Notes: generated by a model from the sequence alone, not told the origin. Positions 9,461-20,700 are shown, counted from the first letter of the stretch. The stretch is DNA of 64,000 nt from Pseudoalteromonas sp. MM1 (GCF_030296835.1 NZ_AP027922.1:2666001-2730000), one strand, 5' to 3'. Numbers and translations: made by a program.

Positions 9461-10141
9461 TTATGCGATCTCTGCGACATCTGTCAACCTAACCGCGCCT
9501 TCTTTGGTGTTAATAATAATGCCACTAGAGCCATTGATATTAACGCTTTCAATGTTTTTGAATGTAGCCACCGGTAAGCTTGAAAACTCACCATTGGTGC
9601 TGCCCTCTGCAGTAATGGTGTATTCACCCTCTGGTAGGCGCTCACCGGATTCATTATTACCATCCCAGCTAAAGCGCACTGCACCCGCTGCTTGCGAACC
9701 CATATCGATAGTTCTAACCAGTTGGCCAGAAGCATCTGTGACTTTAATTTTTAAATTATCAACGGCTTCTTCAGCAACCGCAGACCCTTTTGCTTCGCCG
9801 CTTTCGCCAAGCTCAAGCGTATTAGATTCTAAAAGCGCTTGCTTACCAACCAGCGTTGATGCTTGTAAGGCAGAGTTTGAGGTCATTGACGAGGCAAGTG
9901 ACTCAAAGTTTGTGTTTAAATCTGTGATGCCTTGCGCCATAGTAAAATTAGTCATTTGCGCAATCATCTGATCGTTATCAGCCGGATTACTCGGATCTTG
10001 ATACGATAGCTGCTGAGTTAGCAACGAGAAAAAATCTTCTTGCGTTAAGGCATCACTCTCTCCATCGCTGGTAGCAACTTGTTGTTCTTGCCAGCGTAGT
10101 GAGTCCAAATAAGTTGAACTGCTACTAATATCGTTACTCAT
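9461..10141 (-). CDS. flgD: Hook assembly scaffold FlgD
   Basis: Hook-cap scaffold needed for FlgE polymerisation; not retained in the mature hook. The 226-residue product has the conserved N-terminal LTQEDFFSLLTQQLSYQDPS (about 32-51) followed by NDQMIAQMTNFTMAQGI, and a C-terminal FlgD Ig-like domain with FSWDGNNESGERLPEGEY (about 152-169). Length is typical. Follows flgC by 13 bp in flgBCDE. Confidence 0.95.
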   Translation of the reverse strand: MSNDISSSSTYLDSLRWQEQQVATSDGESDALTQEDFFSLLTQQLSYQDPSNPADNDQMIAQMTNFTMAQGITDLNTNFESLASSMTSNSALQASTLVGKQALLESNTLELGESGEAKGSAVAEEAVDNLKIKVTDASGQLVRTIDMGSQAAGAVRFSWDGNNESGERLPEGEYTITAEGSTNGEFSSLPVATFKNIESVNINGSSGIIINTKEGAVRLTDVAEIA

Positions 10142-10154
10142 AACCTACCCTCGG

Positions 10155-10586
10155 TTATCGCTGCCCAAGTAACAGCGTTTTGCTTAACATTTGCTTAGCT
10201 GCATCAGCAACTTGCACGTTTGTTTGATAAGAGCGAGAAGCAGAGATCATATTTGCCATCTCCTCAACAACATTAACGTTGGGTTTATAGATATAGCCAT
10301 TTTCATCCGCACTTGGGTGATTAGGGTTATATTCAATTTGTAGTGGCTTGTTACTCTCAACAATTCCCAGCACTTTAACACCAACAGCGGAGCCCTGAGG
10401 GTTGCTAGCTGAGGCAGACGCTTTAGTCAGCTCGGCAGCAAATACAGGTTGGCGTGCTCGGTAAGTTTTATCTTGGGATGAACTAATTGTATTAGCATTC
10501 GAAATATTACTTGCGGTAGTATTTAAGCGCACATTTTGCGCACTCATACCACTACCTGAAATATCAAAAACGTTATATAAACTCAT
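10155..10586 (-). CDS. flgC: Proximal rod protein FlgC
   Basis: Proximal rod subunit, 143 aa, of family-typical length. N-terminal YNVFDISGSGMSAQNVRLN with TTASNISNANT, and the C-terminal VNVVEEMANMISASRSYQTN followed by AAKQMLSKTLLLGQ, are diagnostic. Separated from flgB by 5 bp. Confidence 0.96.
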   Translation of the reverse strand: MSLYNVFDISGSGMSAQNVRLNTTASNISNANTISSSQDKTYRARQPVFAAELTKASASASNPQGSAVGVKVLGIVESNKPLQIEYNPNHPSADENGYIYKPNVNVVEEMANMISASRSYQTNVQVADAAKQMLSKTLLLGQR

Positions 10587-10591
10587 AATTA

Positions 10592-10999
10592 TTACCCTTG
10601 ACTACCGAGCGCTTTATTCAGGCCCTTAAATTTACTACTTAAAAATTGCAGGCTTGCCTGATACTCCATCGCATTTTGTGTATACAAGTTTCGTTCCACC
10701 TGTATATCAACCGAGTTACCATCGCCTGTATCTCCTTGATTTGGTGTGCGAAATAATTCTGCCCCACCTACACTGCGAGTACCGCCAGTAATATGTTTTT
10801 CATTGGTAGTAACCATGCTATTGCCGCTTTGCTGAGTTGACCTTGCCGCTTTTAATGCAGAAGCAAAGTCGATATCTTTTGCTTTATAGCCAGGCGTATC
10901 AGCATTCGCTATATTTGTGGCAAGTACTTCTGCCCGCTGTGAGCGGATCAACATTGCATGCGGGTGCACACCTAATGCTTTATCAAAACTGATAGCCAT
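10592..10999 (-). CDS. flgB: Proximal rod protein FlgB
   Basis: Proximal rod subunit; first gene of flgBCDE. I take the ATG at 10999, preceded by GGAG at a 6-base spacing; an in-frame TTG 12 bp upstream overlaps that ribosome-binding site. The 135-residue product MAISFDKALGVHPHAMLIRS has the rod motif LATNIANADTPGYKAKDIDF. A sigma-54-type promoter lies about 40 bp upstream. Confidence 0.95.
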   Translation of the reverse strand: MAISFDKALGVHPHAMLIRSQRAEVLATNIANADTPGYKAKDIDFASALKAARSTQQSGNSMVTTNEKHITGGTRSVGGAELFRTPNQGDTGDGNSVDIQVERNLYTQNAMEYQASLQFLSSKFKGLNKALGSQG

Positions 11000-11033
11000 A
11001 ACGTTCTCCAAAAAATTGACTTACCTAAGTTAA

Positions 11034-11049
11034 AGCAATTAATAAGCCA
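11034..11049 (-). promoter_or_regulatory. Sigma-54-type promoter for flgBCDE
   Basis: Minus strand reads TGGCTT-ATTAA-TTGCT with GG-N10-GC spacing; both TGGC and TTGC cores are intact. About 40 bp upstream of flgB, downstream of the cheR terminator. Confidence 0.68.
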
Positions 11050-11097
11050 GTAGTTTTGTGTTACGCTATTTTTTATAGGGGCTTGTTATATAAATGA

Positions 11098-11123
11098 AAA
11101 AACGACGTTTAAACGTCGTTTTT
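11098..11123 (-). terminator. Intrinsic terminator after cheR
   Basis: Perfect 26-bp palindrome centred between 11110 and 11111 (core ACGACGTTTAAACGTCGT) flanked by A- and T-runs, so it can terminate on either strand. It lies 19 bp past the cheR stop and isolates cheVR from flgB. Confidence 0.8.
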
Positions 11124-11142
11124 AATGGGAAGGAAGGGCAAA

Positions 11143-11973
11143 TTATTTTTTTTGGTAGATGATCCCAGGGTTACAACGAACCATCTCAAACTCATTACTT
11201 AAGCCAGTCATTGACTCTGAGGCACCCAAAAATAAATATCCTTTTGGGTTTAGTGCTTGGGCAAACTGGCTAATGATTTTTGCTTTCACCTCAGGTGAAA
11301 AATATATAAGTACATTGCGGCAAAAAATAATATCAAATTTGCCCATTAAGGCATAAGAATCAAGCAGGTTTAAATGCCTAAAGCTCACCTGCTTTCTGAC
11401 TGAGTCGACAACTTTTGCCATACCGTTGCCGCTATCCATAAAGAACTTTTTACGGCGCTCTGCTGATAGGCCTCGTGCTAATGCCAACGCATCATATTCA
11501 GCGTTTTTACACATATCGAGCATTGTATTGGAAATATCAGTACCAATAATTTGTGCCCCCATACGCAGTACGCTCGGTTGCTGTGCCTGAAACTCAGCCA
11601 CAGACATGGCAATAGAATAAGGCTCTTGGCCTGAAGAGCTGGCCGCTGACCAAATTTTTAATGGCCTACGGAGGTCTTTAAACTCTGGAAACAATTTATT
11701 TTTTAAAAGCTCAAAAGGATATTGATCCCTAAACCATAAAGTTTCATTAGTGGTCATGGCATCGACTACAGCGGCTCTAAGTTGCCGCTCATGGGGGGCA
11801 AGCGTTTTAGTCACTAATTGTGATAAAGATTCGACATTAAAACGAGCCATAAGCGGAGCAAGCCTACTTTTTACTAAATATTGCTTGTTTTCCCCTAACA
11901 CAATACCACATTGCTGCTCTAAAAATGAGCGAAATTGATCGTAGTCACTTTGCTGCAAATCTTTACTATTCAA
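11143..11973 (-). CDS. cheR: Chemotaxis protein methyltransferase CheR
   Basis: Methylates glutamates on chemoreceptors using S-adenosylmethionine. The 276-residue product has an N-terminal helical domain, TNETLWFRDQYPFELLKN (about 94-111), the SAM-binding segment KIWSAASSSGQEPYSIAM (about 123-140), GTDISNTMLD, and FCRNVLIYFSPEVK (about 216-229). No ATG is available near the 5' end: translation probably begins at TTG (11971-11973), preceded by AGGTG seven bases upstream. Twenty-one bp after cheV, same operon. The cheV-cheR-flgB arrangement is usual for polar-flagellate gammaproteobacteria. Confidence 0.95.
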   Translation of the reverse strand: MNSKDLQQSDYDQFRSFLEQQCGIVLGENKQYLVKSRLAPLMARFNVESLSQLVTKTLAPHERQLRAAVVDAMTTNETLWFRDQYPFELLKNKLFPEFKDLRRPLKIWSAASSSGQEPYSIAMSVAEFQAQQPSVLRMGAQIIGTDISNTMLDMCKNAEYDALALARGLSAERRKKFFMDSGNGMAKVVDSVRKQVSFRHLNLLDSYALMGKFDIIFCRNVLIYFSPEVKAKIISQFAQALNPKGYLFLGASESMTGLSNEFEMVRCNPGIIYQKK

Positions 11974-11994
11974 ATTACTAACACCTATTGTTGC

Positions 11995-12927
11995 TTAGTC
12001 ACAGTGAACCCATTTTTTTACTGCTGTTGCCAATTCATCTGGGTTAAATTTTGCTATAAAGTCATCCGCGCCTACTTTTTCGATCATCGCCTGATTAAAC
12101 ACGCCACTCAAAGAAGTGTGTAAAATAACATGTAAAGGCGCTAATTTTGGATCTGCTTTAATTTCTGCCGTTAATGTATAGCCGTCCATTTCAGGCATTT
12201 CAACGTCAGATATCAATAAACCTACACGCTCAGTAATATCATTTTTACAATCAAGCTCGGCTATTTCTTTAAGCCTAACTAAAGCCTCTTTACCATTTTT
12301 TGCAAGTTCAGTTTGCACACCAAGTGGCTCAAGTGCTCTTTTTACTTGGTTACGTGCAACAGCTGAATCGTCGGCAATAAATACAATACGTTCACCTAAG
12401 TCTTTTTGTATTGCACTGTCGGCAGCAAGGTCGGCACTCACTTCGGTATTTACTGGACAAATTTCGTTTAAGATTTTTTCTACATCGAGAATTTCGACCA
12501 GTTCGTTTTCAATCTCGGTAACGGCAGTTAAATAAGAGTAACGCCCTGCTCCCGATGGGGGTGGCATTATTTTTTCCCAGTTCATGTTAACTATTCGCTC
12601 AACGCCGCCAACTAAAAAGCCCTGCACTGAACGATTGTACTCTGCAATTATAATAAAGCTGTCTTTTACATTTTCGATAGGTCGACCGCCTACGGCCATT
12701 GATAAGTCGATAACTGAAATAGTTTGACCTCGAATATGCGCAACTCCTCTAATGTATGCATTTGATTTTGGCATACTTGTTAAAGGAGGACATTGTAGTA
12801 CTTCTCTTACTTTAAATACGTTGATCCCAAAACGCTGACGCCCTCTGAGCTTAAATAATAGTAATTCTAGGCGGTTCTGCCCAACCAACTGGGTGCGTTG
12901 GTTTACTGAGTCTAAAATGCCTGCCAT
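11995..12927 (-). CDS. cheV: Chemotaxis coupling protein CheV (CheW-receiver hybrid)
   Basis: Hybrid adaptor, 310 aa. Residues about 20-160 are a CheW-like domain (LLLFKLRGRQRFGINVFKV, then VREVLQCPPLT and GQTISVIDLSMAVGG). Residues about 180-308 are a response-regulator receiver with acidic pocket (FIADDSAVARNQ), phospho-acceptor Asp in LLISDVEMPEMDGYTL, and Lys in DDFIAKFNPDE. It couples chemoreceptors to CheA and adapts by phosphorylation. Ribosome-binding site AGGAG before ATG. Divergent from flgA. Confidence 0.96.
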   Translation of the reverse strand: MAGILDSVNQRTQLVGQNRLELLLFKLRGRQRFGINVFKVREVLQCPPLTSMPKSNAYIRGVAHIRGQTISVIDLSMAVGGRPIENVKDSFIIIAEYNRSVQGFLVGGVERIVNMNWEKIMPPPSGAGRYSYLTAVTEIENELVEILDVEKILNEICPVNTEVSADLAADSAIQKDLGERIVFIADDSAVARNQVKRALEPLGVQTELAKNGKEALVRLKEIAELDCKNDITERVGLLISDVEMPEMDGYTLTAEIKADPKLAPLHVILHTSLSGVFNQAMIEKVGADDFIAKFNPDELATAVKKWVHCD

Positions 12928-12955
12928 TCAAATCTCCTAAAGAAAACAAATAATG

Positions 12956-12971
12956 CGGAACGATAATTGCT
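12956..12971 (+). promoter_or_regulatory. Possible sigma-54-type promoter for flgA
   Basis: Plus strand reads CGGAAC-GATAA-TTGCT with GG-N10-GC spacing and an intact TTGC -12 core, but a degenerate -24 half. About 97 bp before the flgA ATG. Weaker than the other sigma-54-like sites here. Confidence 0.35.
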
Positions 12972-13067
12972 TTCTGTTTATAAAGCTACATAACATCGCG
13001 GGAGCGTCTACTTTTTGACGCAAAATATTTATACCCTGTTTGAAACCATAAGCATAGTCGAAACATT

Positions 13068-13775
13068 ATGAGTTTGTTAAAAAAGTCCAGAAGATACAAT
13101 GTTTTTTATTTTCTTGCTAGCTTATGCTTTGCATTACCTACTCAGGCAAATGTGTATAGCAAAGATATATTACAAGAAATAGCAATTTCTCATATTGCTG
13201 AACAAGTTACCGTGCCACTTGAAAAAAATGTAGAGATTACCGCCCTTGCCCTCGATAGCCGTATTCCTGATAGAGTATGTGAAAACGAGCCAGAGCTAGT
13301 TGTACCAAATGAGCCACCCTTTACACGTCAGGTGACTGTACAAATAAAGTGTAACGATGCGCAAAGCTGGACTCAATATGTCCATGTAAGAATTGTTAAA
13401 ATGGCACCCGTTGTGGTTGCCACGGCAAATCTAGCACGTGGTGAGGTTATTACTAAGTCTCATCTAAGCGTACAAATGAAGCCTTCGCAGTTTGTAAGAG
13501 TACAATATTTAGATGACCCTTTAATGCTCATTGGCAGTCGTAGTAAGCGAAATATTAGAAGCGGGATGCCTGTTTTGCTCAACCAAATTTGTATGGTTTG
13601 CAAAGGCGACGCTGTTAATATTTATGCGAGTATTAAAGGACTTAGAATAAAAACCACGGGGATAGCACTTGAAGATGGCACCCTTGGTGAGCAAGTACAG
13701 ATCAAGAATAAAAAATCCGGTAAAATTTTGAATGCACGTGTAGATGGTGTAGAGTCTGTTCAAGTTAATATTTAA
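13068..13775 (+). CDS. flgA: P-ring assembly chaperone FlgA
   Basis: Periplasmic chaperone for FlgI polymerisation. The 235-residue product begins with a Sec signal (hydrophobic VFYFLASLCFAL, cleavage near LPTQA, about residue 27), has a variable N-terminal region and a C-terminal SAF domain (APVVVATANLARGEVITKSH, then GMPVLLNQICMVCKGDAVNI and LGEQVQIKNKKSGKILNARV). Length fits the family. Divergent from cheV and 76 bp ahead of flgM, which has its own promoter. Confidence 0.93.
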   Translation: MSLLKKSRRYNVFYFLASLCFALPTQANVYSKDILQEIAISHIAEQVTVPLEKNVEITALALDSRIPDRVCENEPELVVPNEPPFTRQVTVQIKCNDAQSWTQYVHVRIVKMAPVVVATANLARGEVITKSHLSVQMKPSQFVRVQYLDDPLMLIGSRSKRNIRSGMPVLLNQICMVCKGDAVNIYASIKGLRIKTTGIALEDGTLGEQVQIKNKKSGKILNARVDGVESVQVNI

Positions 13776-13788
13776 TTTCGATTTATAC

Positions 13789-13815
13789 TAAAGTATCCTA
13801 TGTATATGCCGATAA
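13789..13815 (+). promoter_or_regulatory. Sigma-28 (FliA) promoter for flgM
   Basis: TAAAGTAT (13789-13796), exactly 11 bases, then GCCGATAA (13808-13815): 15 of 16 positions match the sigma-28 consensus TAAAGTTT-N11-GCCGATAA. Thirty-six bp before the flgM ATG. FlgM expression from FliA promoters is known in enterics and vibrios. Confidence 0.9.
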
Positions 13816-13851
13816 CTTGGCATAAGTTGGGTAATATACAGGTTTATTATT

Positions 13852-14175
13852 ATGGTTAATCAAGTTAATGGTAGTAATCAACAAGCTAATGCGCTTACAA
13901 ACGCTAAACAGCAACAAGTTGATATTAAAAAAGATAACGCTGCAAGTACACAAACAGCACACACTCCTTCGCCTAAAGCGGCGAGCGATTCAGTGAGCCT
14001 GACGCCACAAGCACAGCAGTTAAAAACTCTGCAAGATAAAGCGCAGCAGTCATCTGGCTTTGATAGTGAAAAAGTTGCTGAACTTAAAAAAGCGATTACC
14101 GAAGGTAAATACCAAATTGATGCCGAAAAGCTGACTAAAAACTTAGCTGATTTTGAGTTTAACGTATATGGCTGA
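13852..14175 (+). CDS. flgM: Anti-sigma-28 factor FlgM
   Basis: Binds FliA (sigma-28) until hook completion, then is exported through the flagellar apparatus. The 107-residue product is hydrophilic and Gln/Ala-rich, with the typical disordered N-terminal half and a C-terminal sigma-binding region (SDSVSLTPQAQQLKTLQ, about 45-61; KVAELKKAITEGKYQIDAEK, about 75-94; LTKNLADFEF at the end). It has a consensus sigma-28 promoter and overlaps flgN by 8 bp, so translation is probably coupled. Confidence 0.93.
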   Translation: MVNQVNGSNQQANALTNAKQQQVDIKKDNAASTQTAHTPSPKAASDSVSLTPQAQQLKTLQDKAQQSSGFDSEKVAELKKAITEGKYQIDAEKLTKNLADFEFNVYG

Positions 14176-14599
14176 TCACAATAGTTTAATTAGCGTTAAA
14201 TTAGATGAGCAAGTTAAATGCTTGGATTCATTATATGCGTTATTAAACGAAGAGCTTAGTATTATTGCCTCTCGCAGAGGTGAAGGTTTAAAAGAGCTTG
14301 CCCAACAAAAAATGTCTTTTTTAACCAAACTCACCCAGCTCGATAAAGAGTTAAATAAACTCTTTGCTGCTAATGATGAAAATGCCTCTGAAGTAACTGA
14401 TCGAGTAGCGCAAGTTAAAGTGCAGTTAGCGCAGTGCCAAAAACAAAATAAAGTAAACTCACATGCTGCCCGCCAAGCGCACTTAAGTGTAAAACAACTA
14501 AAAGATATTTTAATAGGCGCCCCAACTAGCATGACTTACGACCAAGGCGGTAGCGTGGTTAATACCGACAGCAAGCTGGTTCGTAACCTAAAAGCTTAA
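14168..14599 (+). CDS. flgN: Flagellar type III chaperone FlgN
   Basis: Cytoplasmic export chaperone for FlgK and FlgL. I place the start at ATG 14168 (MADHNSLISVKLDEQVKCLD), overlapping the flgM end; an upstream in-frame TTG (14153) is less likely. The 143-residue product is alpha-helical, with coiled-coil-like segments at about 35-75, as in FlgN. Identification rests on position directly after flgM and the helical profile; sequence conservation in this family is low. Followed by a strong terminator. Confidence 0.85.
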   Translation: MADHNSLISVKLDEQVKCLDSLYALLNEELSIIASRRGEGLKELAQQKMSFLTKLTQLDKELNKLFAANDENASEVTDRVAQVKVQLAQCQKQNKVNSHAARQAHLSVKQLKDILIGAPTSMTYDQGGSVVNTDSKLVRNLKA

Positions 14600-14625
14600 C
14601 TGCTTTTATCTATCCTAATTTATTT

Positions 14626-14662
14626 AAAAAGCCCTTATTGAAGTCTCAATAAGGGCTTTTTA
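14626..14662 (+). terminator. Intrinsic terminator after flgMN
   Basis: Fifteen-bp perfect stem AAAAAGCCCTTATTG (14626-14640) / CAATAAGGGCTTTTT (14647-14661), 6-nt loop, flanked by A and T runs; 26 bp past flgN. It can also stop read-through from the adhesin gene on the other strand. Confidence 0.88.
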
Positions 14663-14717
14663 GGTTCACTACTTAGCACAAAATAATAACCACACTTTTG
14701 ATTAAGTGAGTTTTAGA

Positions 14718-14749
14718 AACCCACTTCAGCTATTTAACTGAAGTGGGTT
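14718..14749 (-). terminator. Hairpin just past the adhesin gene
   Basis: Twelve-bp perfect stem AACCCACTTCAG (14718-14729) / CTGAAGTGGGTT (14738-14749), 6 bp beyond the adhesin stop. The minus-strand tail is only weakly U-rich, so this may protect the 3' end of the long mRNA, with the bidirectional hairpin at 14626-14662 finishing termination. Confidence 0.5.
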
Positions 14750-14755
14750 AGTCAT

Positions 14756-17700
14756 TTAAATATCTGTTTGATTGTTACCATTTTCAATTAAGTGTTTAAT
14801 CATTTCCTCTGATTGGTTTTGAACATCAACGGCTGGCGCTGCCTCATCAACACGTTCTCCACTTTGTGCAGATGAGTACGCAATTGCAGAGCCTTCTTCA
14901 TCAAGTAAGTTATTTAAGGCAAGTAATTGCTCTGTTTCAGAGTCAATAATTACATCGTTTATATTAAGTGGCTCTGTTTCGCTTACTTGTACAACTTGCT
15001 CTGGTGAACTTGTCATACTTCCTATATTTTCAAGGTTTATCGTTTCTGTGCTTAACACTCCATCGCTCTGCGTATCACCCAATGCTGACTCATCAAAAAA
15101 TGACGAAGGCATGGTATCGCCTGCCCCAGAGCCAGATTGTGACGTGTATATATTTCCGGATTCTATAAACGCATCATTCCCGTTTTTCACTTGATAATTA
15201 CCTGCGTCATCAACAGTAAAGAAATAAGTGTTTTCAAGGCCTGTACCTAGTAGCCCTAAAAGATTTAAATCTAAGTTAGTTGAGTCCCAATTTCCCTGAG
15301 CATCTACTACAGCATGTGGTGCTGAGGTTAAGGCTAAATCAATGCCTAAAACTAATGAATCGACAATATAAACTTTACTTCCCTCACCACCATCAGATGT
15401 GCCCTCATAACCAACTAAAACACTCACAGGAGGGAGTAATGGTAGTGACACATCTAGGATGTACTCAGGCGTTACTGTAAAGTTAATTGGCGTAGTATCA
15501 ATAACCAACCCAGATACGCTACCGCTTGACGTTGTATTGCCTGATGTATCAGTTGCTACTGCTGTTACAGTATAAGCCCCATCAGCTAACCCCGTATCAG
15601 GTGAGGCACTCCATGCCCCGGATGCGTCGGCAGTTACCTGTTTAGTTACTTCCGTTGCGCCGCTAAAGGTGACTAATATAGTTTCTCCAGCACCAGCAGT
15701 TCCTGTAATAAGTGGACTTTGATCCGCTGTTAGAGCGAGTCCCGAGTCAATCGTAATACCTGAGTCAATTACGCTACTTATGGATTGCGTACCTGTGTTG
15801 CCTGCAGCATCAACAATGTTTACATCCACACTGTAGTTACCTTCAGGTAGTACTTCTGTAGCAGTGACGCTCCAAGTTCCATCAGGTCCAACAGTTGTTT
15901 CAACATTATGAGTGGCACCCGCTGAATCAGTAAACATAACGACTACTAACGCGCCTGCGAAGCTTCCCGTTACTGAGCCTGTAACAGTAAGCGTAGTATC
16001 TTGCCCTCCCAATATTGGTTCTATGACGACAGTTGGGGCTGTGTAGTCTGTGCTTGACACCATAGTATCGCTAGCAGAGTTACCCGCAGTATCACTTATT
16101 GATGCTGTAGCGCTAAAGCCACCTTCACTCAGTATGGTAGTCGCTGTTACTGTCCATGTGCCATTTCCTGCGACTTGGGCAGTAATAGTTTGAGAATCGT
16201 TATTAGAATCTGTTATAACTACGCTCAGTGTTGTACCTGCTGGCGCATCACTTGTACCTGTAATAGTTGGTAGAGAGTTGTTAGTCACTGGTAGCTGGTC
16301 AATTTCGATTGCTGGCGGTGTTAAGTCAACAATACCACTTAGGCTTGTAGAACTTGTAAGGTTTAAGTTTTCGACTGTCGCATCAACCGTAAACGCACCT
16401 TCAGCTAATGGAGTGGTTGGTATTAATGTCCACACTCCTGCAATAGCCTGTGTGTTGTAAGTAGTTGCTGTACCACTACTATCGGTTATTACAACTTCCA
16501 CATCGCCATTTAACACATCGGTAGTACCGCTAATGGTAGGGGTTGTATCGCTTGTATCTATTATTGGGTTGATTAATAGGCCCGGTAAAGTAGTGCTAAC
16601 GGTGCCCGTTTGTGTCGCTGTTGCTATATTTCCTGCATCATCAATACTAATGGCTTCAACGGTTAAATCACCTTCAGCTAGAACCGGAGTAACAGTAAGC
16701 CACGTGCCATCGCCTAATACCGTTGTAGTAACTACAAAGAGTGTATTTGTAGAGTCAGTAATGTTAACCGTGATTAAGCTACCGGTTTCTTCGTCACTGG
16801 TGCCAGTAATAGTTGGCGTTAATGTATTAAGTACACCAAAGGCGTCTATCCCTAGCGCTGGTGGAATGGTATCAATGGTCACTTGCTCAGTAACCGATTG
16901 ACCTACGTTACCCGCAGCATCAGTAATACTTGCGAATACACTATATATACCATCGGGTAGGCTCGTGGTTAGTAATGACCACGTGCCATCACTACCAACA
17001 AGGGCATCAAATACTGTTGCGTTGCCGTTATTATCAATTACAGTTACATCAATGTCTGTACCCGGAGCCTCCTCTGAAGTACCCGAAATAGTTAGTATGT
17101 CAGTATTACTTATGCTCAACGGTAAAATATCTACCACAGGTACTAACGTATCAACAACAAACTCAAGTGTTTGTGTTACTACATTGCCAGCATCATCAGT
17201 GATACTGACGTTGGCAACATGCTGCCCTTCAGTCAGCGCATCAACTTCCAGTGAAAATAGCCCTGCTGCATTCACTGTTGTTGTTAATACTGAACCTCCG
17301 TCCAGTTGAATCTCTACCACGCCATTAATTAAATCACTGGTCCCTTGAATAATTGGAGTAGAATCTGACGTTGTACCAATCACTTGCAAATTAAGTGTTG
17401 GCGAGATGGTATCTACTACACTGCTTAGCAGCTGTGTAGCTGTGATCCCGACTTCACTTAATACATTTACAGTTACAGTAAACACGCCCTCAGCAAGTGA
17501 TTGAGGAACTTGTACAGCCCATGAGTTATCTGCCTGTACTATCGCAACGAGTTCTTGTACTACGTTATCGCTATCAATCACTTCAACAAGTACTTCGGTG
17601 CCTGGGGCTTGGTCGGTCGTACCGCTAATTATTGGTAAATCTCCCTCGCCAGTTACAAAGTCAACCACCGCATTAAGTAATGGCGTTGAGGCATCTACAT

Positions 17701-20700
17701 CTGCAGTAGTAATAGTGGTGGTGTTACCTGCATCGTCAGTGGCAGAGGCTTCAACAACTGATAAGCCAATAACATTAACTGCTAGACCCAATAACTCCCA
17801 ATCGCCGTTGGCATCGGTGGTTACATCGTATGTTAAGTCAAGTAAATCACCTGCAAGCTCTAGAGTAACCGTAACGGTTTTACCTTCGCCCAAATCGGAT
17901 GTACCAGATAAAGAAATCAACTGACCTAATAAGAACGAAGGAACAATAGTAAGCTCTGGAGGCACTGTATCCACTTCGCCACCTGTTTTACTGTCAACCG
18001 ATGTGTTTCCTGCGTTATCAGTAATCGTTGCTGTAACACTATAAACCCCTTCAGCTAATACATTATCTGCAGCAGCTTGCCAGTCTCCATTAGCATCCGT
18101 TTGTACGGTAATTTGATGCGATGCGCCGGCTGAGTCCGTAAACGTAACGAAAACATTTGTATTTGGCTCGTTTGATGTGCCGCTAATTAATGGCGTGCTG
18201 TCTTGGGTAAGTATTAATGAACTTTGATCAATACTAATTTCTGGCGCAATTGTATCTATATTAGCGTTAGCGATATTGCTGCCTGTATTTCCGGCATTAT
18301 CAGTAATAAATACTTCTACTAAATATGCCCCCTGAGAAAGGCTGTTGCTTGCCTCTACTGACCAAGTTCCACCGGCTTGCACCGTTGTATTGACAGTATG
18401 CGCATTACCTTGGAAGTCGGTAAATACCACAGCAACCACATCTCCTACAGCTGCACCTGTTACGCTGCCAGAAACGCTAGGTGTTAAGTCTGTACTACCT
18501 ATAATATCGTTAATGCTTACTACTGGCGCAGTTATATCAACCACACCGGTAGTGCTAGTATTTACAGGATTACCCGCTGTATCACTGGTTGATGCAGTAA
18601 CAGTATACGTACCTTCGCTAAGCGATAAAGGAGCAGCAACTGACCATGTACCATTTGCACCAACTGTGGCATTAACTGTTTGCTCTGCGCCTAAGCTATC
18701 TGTAATCAAAATAGCGACTATCGCGCCTTGTGGGGCTGTACTTGTACCTGAAATTGTAGGCGTTGTATCATTGCTCGTTAGTAGCGGTGTAATATTTAAT
18801 ACTGGGGCTGTTAAATCTATAAGCCCTGTATCTGTTGCACTGCTTGTTAAGCCACCTTCAGTTACACTGGCTGAAACAGTAAACGTGCCCTCAGGAAGAA
18901 TATTTGTCGCATCTACACTCCATGTATTGTCAATTACAGTAGTTGTAACCGTATGCGAAACATTATTAACATCAGTAATAGTAACTGTAACTACCGTACC
19001 ATTTTCAGCACTACTCGACCCAGAAAGCGTAGGCGTTTGATCGTTTGTATCAACAATGGTGTTTATATTAATGGTAGGTGCATTAGTGTTAAGTGTGGCA
19101 GTCGCATTTGCTTCACTGCTATTACCTGCAGTATCAGTAATGCTTGCTGAAACTGTCACTTGTCCATCAGTTAATGGCGTAGTTACATCAACACTCCATA
19201 CCCCGCCTGCACCCACAGTCGTTGTGTAGATATCAATGCTATCACCATCAGTAATGGTGACATTGATTGTAGTACCTTCAACCTCATTAGAGGTACCTGA
19301 AATAGTAGGCGTGCTGCTATTAATTGTACCTAATGCGTCAATGGTAATAGTTGGTGCTTGAGTATCAACAAGACCTGTTCCAGTCGCTGAACCAGTATTA
19401 TTAGCATCATCGGTAATACTAACAACAACACTGTAATTTCCTTGCGGTAAATTGGGCGCTGTGGTTTGCCAATTACCATCTGTATCAACCGTAGCAGCTA
19501 ACGTATGCGTATCCCCATTACTATCTGTAATAACAATATCTACATTTGTGCCAGTAGGCTCTGTTGATGTACCGCTAATAACTGGGGTATCTGTGTTAAA
19601 TACGGTTATTTCATCCAATGTGACTATGGGTATCTGAGTATCAATTGTTAAGTCAATTGTTGTGCTAGTGACATTATTAGCGTCGTCAGCAACATTAATT
19701 TGCGCCGTATAGTTACCATCGGTAAGTGCAGATGGTACCTCTACCTGCCAATTTCCGTCAGTATCTACTACCGCAATAAAGGTTTGGCCATCAATGCTTA
19801 TTATTACATCAGCACCTATGGCATCACTGGTGCCTGATAGGTTTGGCGTTGTATCTGCTGTAGTGTCGATAGGGTTAACGCTAAGAGTAGGTGCTATGCT
19901 GTCTATTTCACCTTGTGCTTGCTCAGAAGTTAAATTCCCAACGTCGTCTCTTACCTCAGCGGTAACCGTATATTGCCCTTGCGAAAGCTCGGTTGGCACT
20001 TCAACAGACCAACTTCCATTAGCTTGAACTATGGCCGTAAACTGCTGGCTTTGACCTGCACTATCTACAACGGTAAGTTGTATCTCGGTTCCTTGATCCA
20101 TATCTGTAGTACCAGAAATCACTGGCGTTGCATCATTCGATAATGCATCTACAGTCACACTAAGCGCAGGTGCTTCATTATCAAAATTAAGTGAGTTAAC
20201 GCTCGCAACATTGCCGGCCGCATCACTTGCAGTTGCAGTAACATATGCAAGGCTAAGCAAAGGTACTGTTATGTTTGCAAGTCCCCATGTGCCATCAGCA
20301 TTCGTTGTCGCTGTGTAGGTAGCGCCTACAGCACCGCCAACAAGATACTCGGTAATGGTGATCACTGACCCTTCGGGTAAATCAGAATCCCCAGAAAGAG
20401 AAACTAAGTTGCCAAGTAAGAACGAAGGAATGATCTCTAAAGTCGGTGGCGTTACATCCACTTCACCGTTGTCTGTGCCTGTGCCGGTGTTACCTGCTGC
20501 ATCCGTGATGCTGGCGCTGACGCTGTAGTTACCTTCTGCTAAATCAGTCGCTGGGGTGGCGCTCCAGTTACCGTTGGCATCGGTTTGTACATCAATGGTT
20601 TGTACGCCGTTTGCTGCATCGGTAAAGGTCACCGTGACGGTACTGTTAGGAGCATCACTGGTGCCCGTAACCGTTGGTGTGCTGTCGTTGGTGAGCGCTG

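Noticed and set aside
12936..12966. Sigma-28 promoter ahead of flgA (TAAAG and CGATAA)
   Set aside because: Spacing between the elements is about two bases too long and the -10 core is incomplete; the overlapping GG-N10-GC element fits slightly better.
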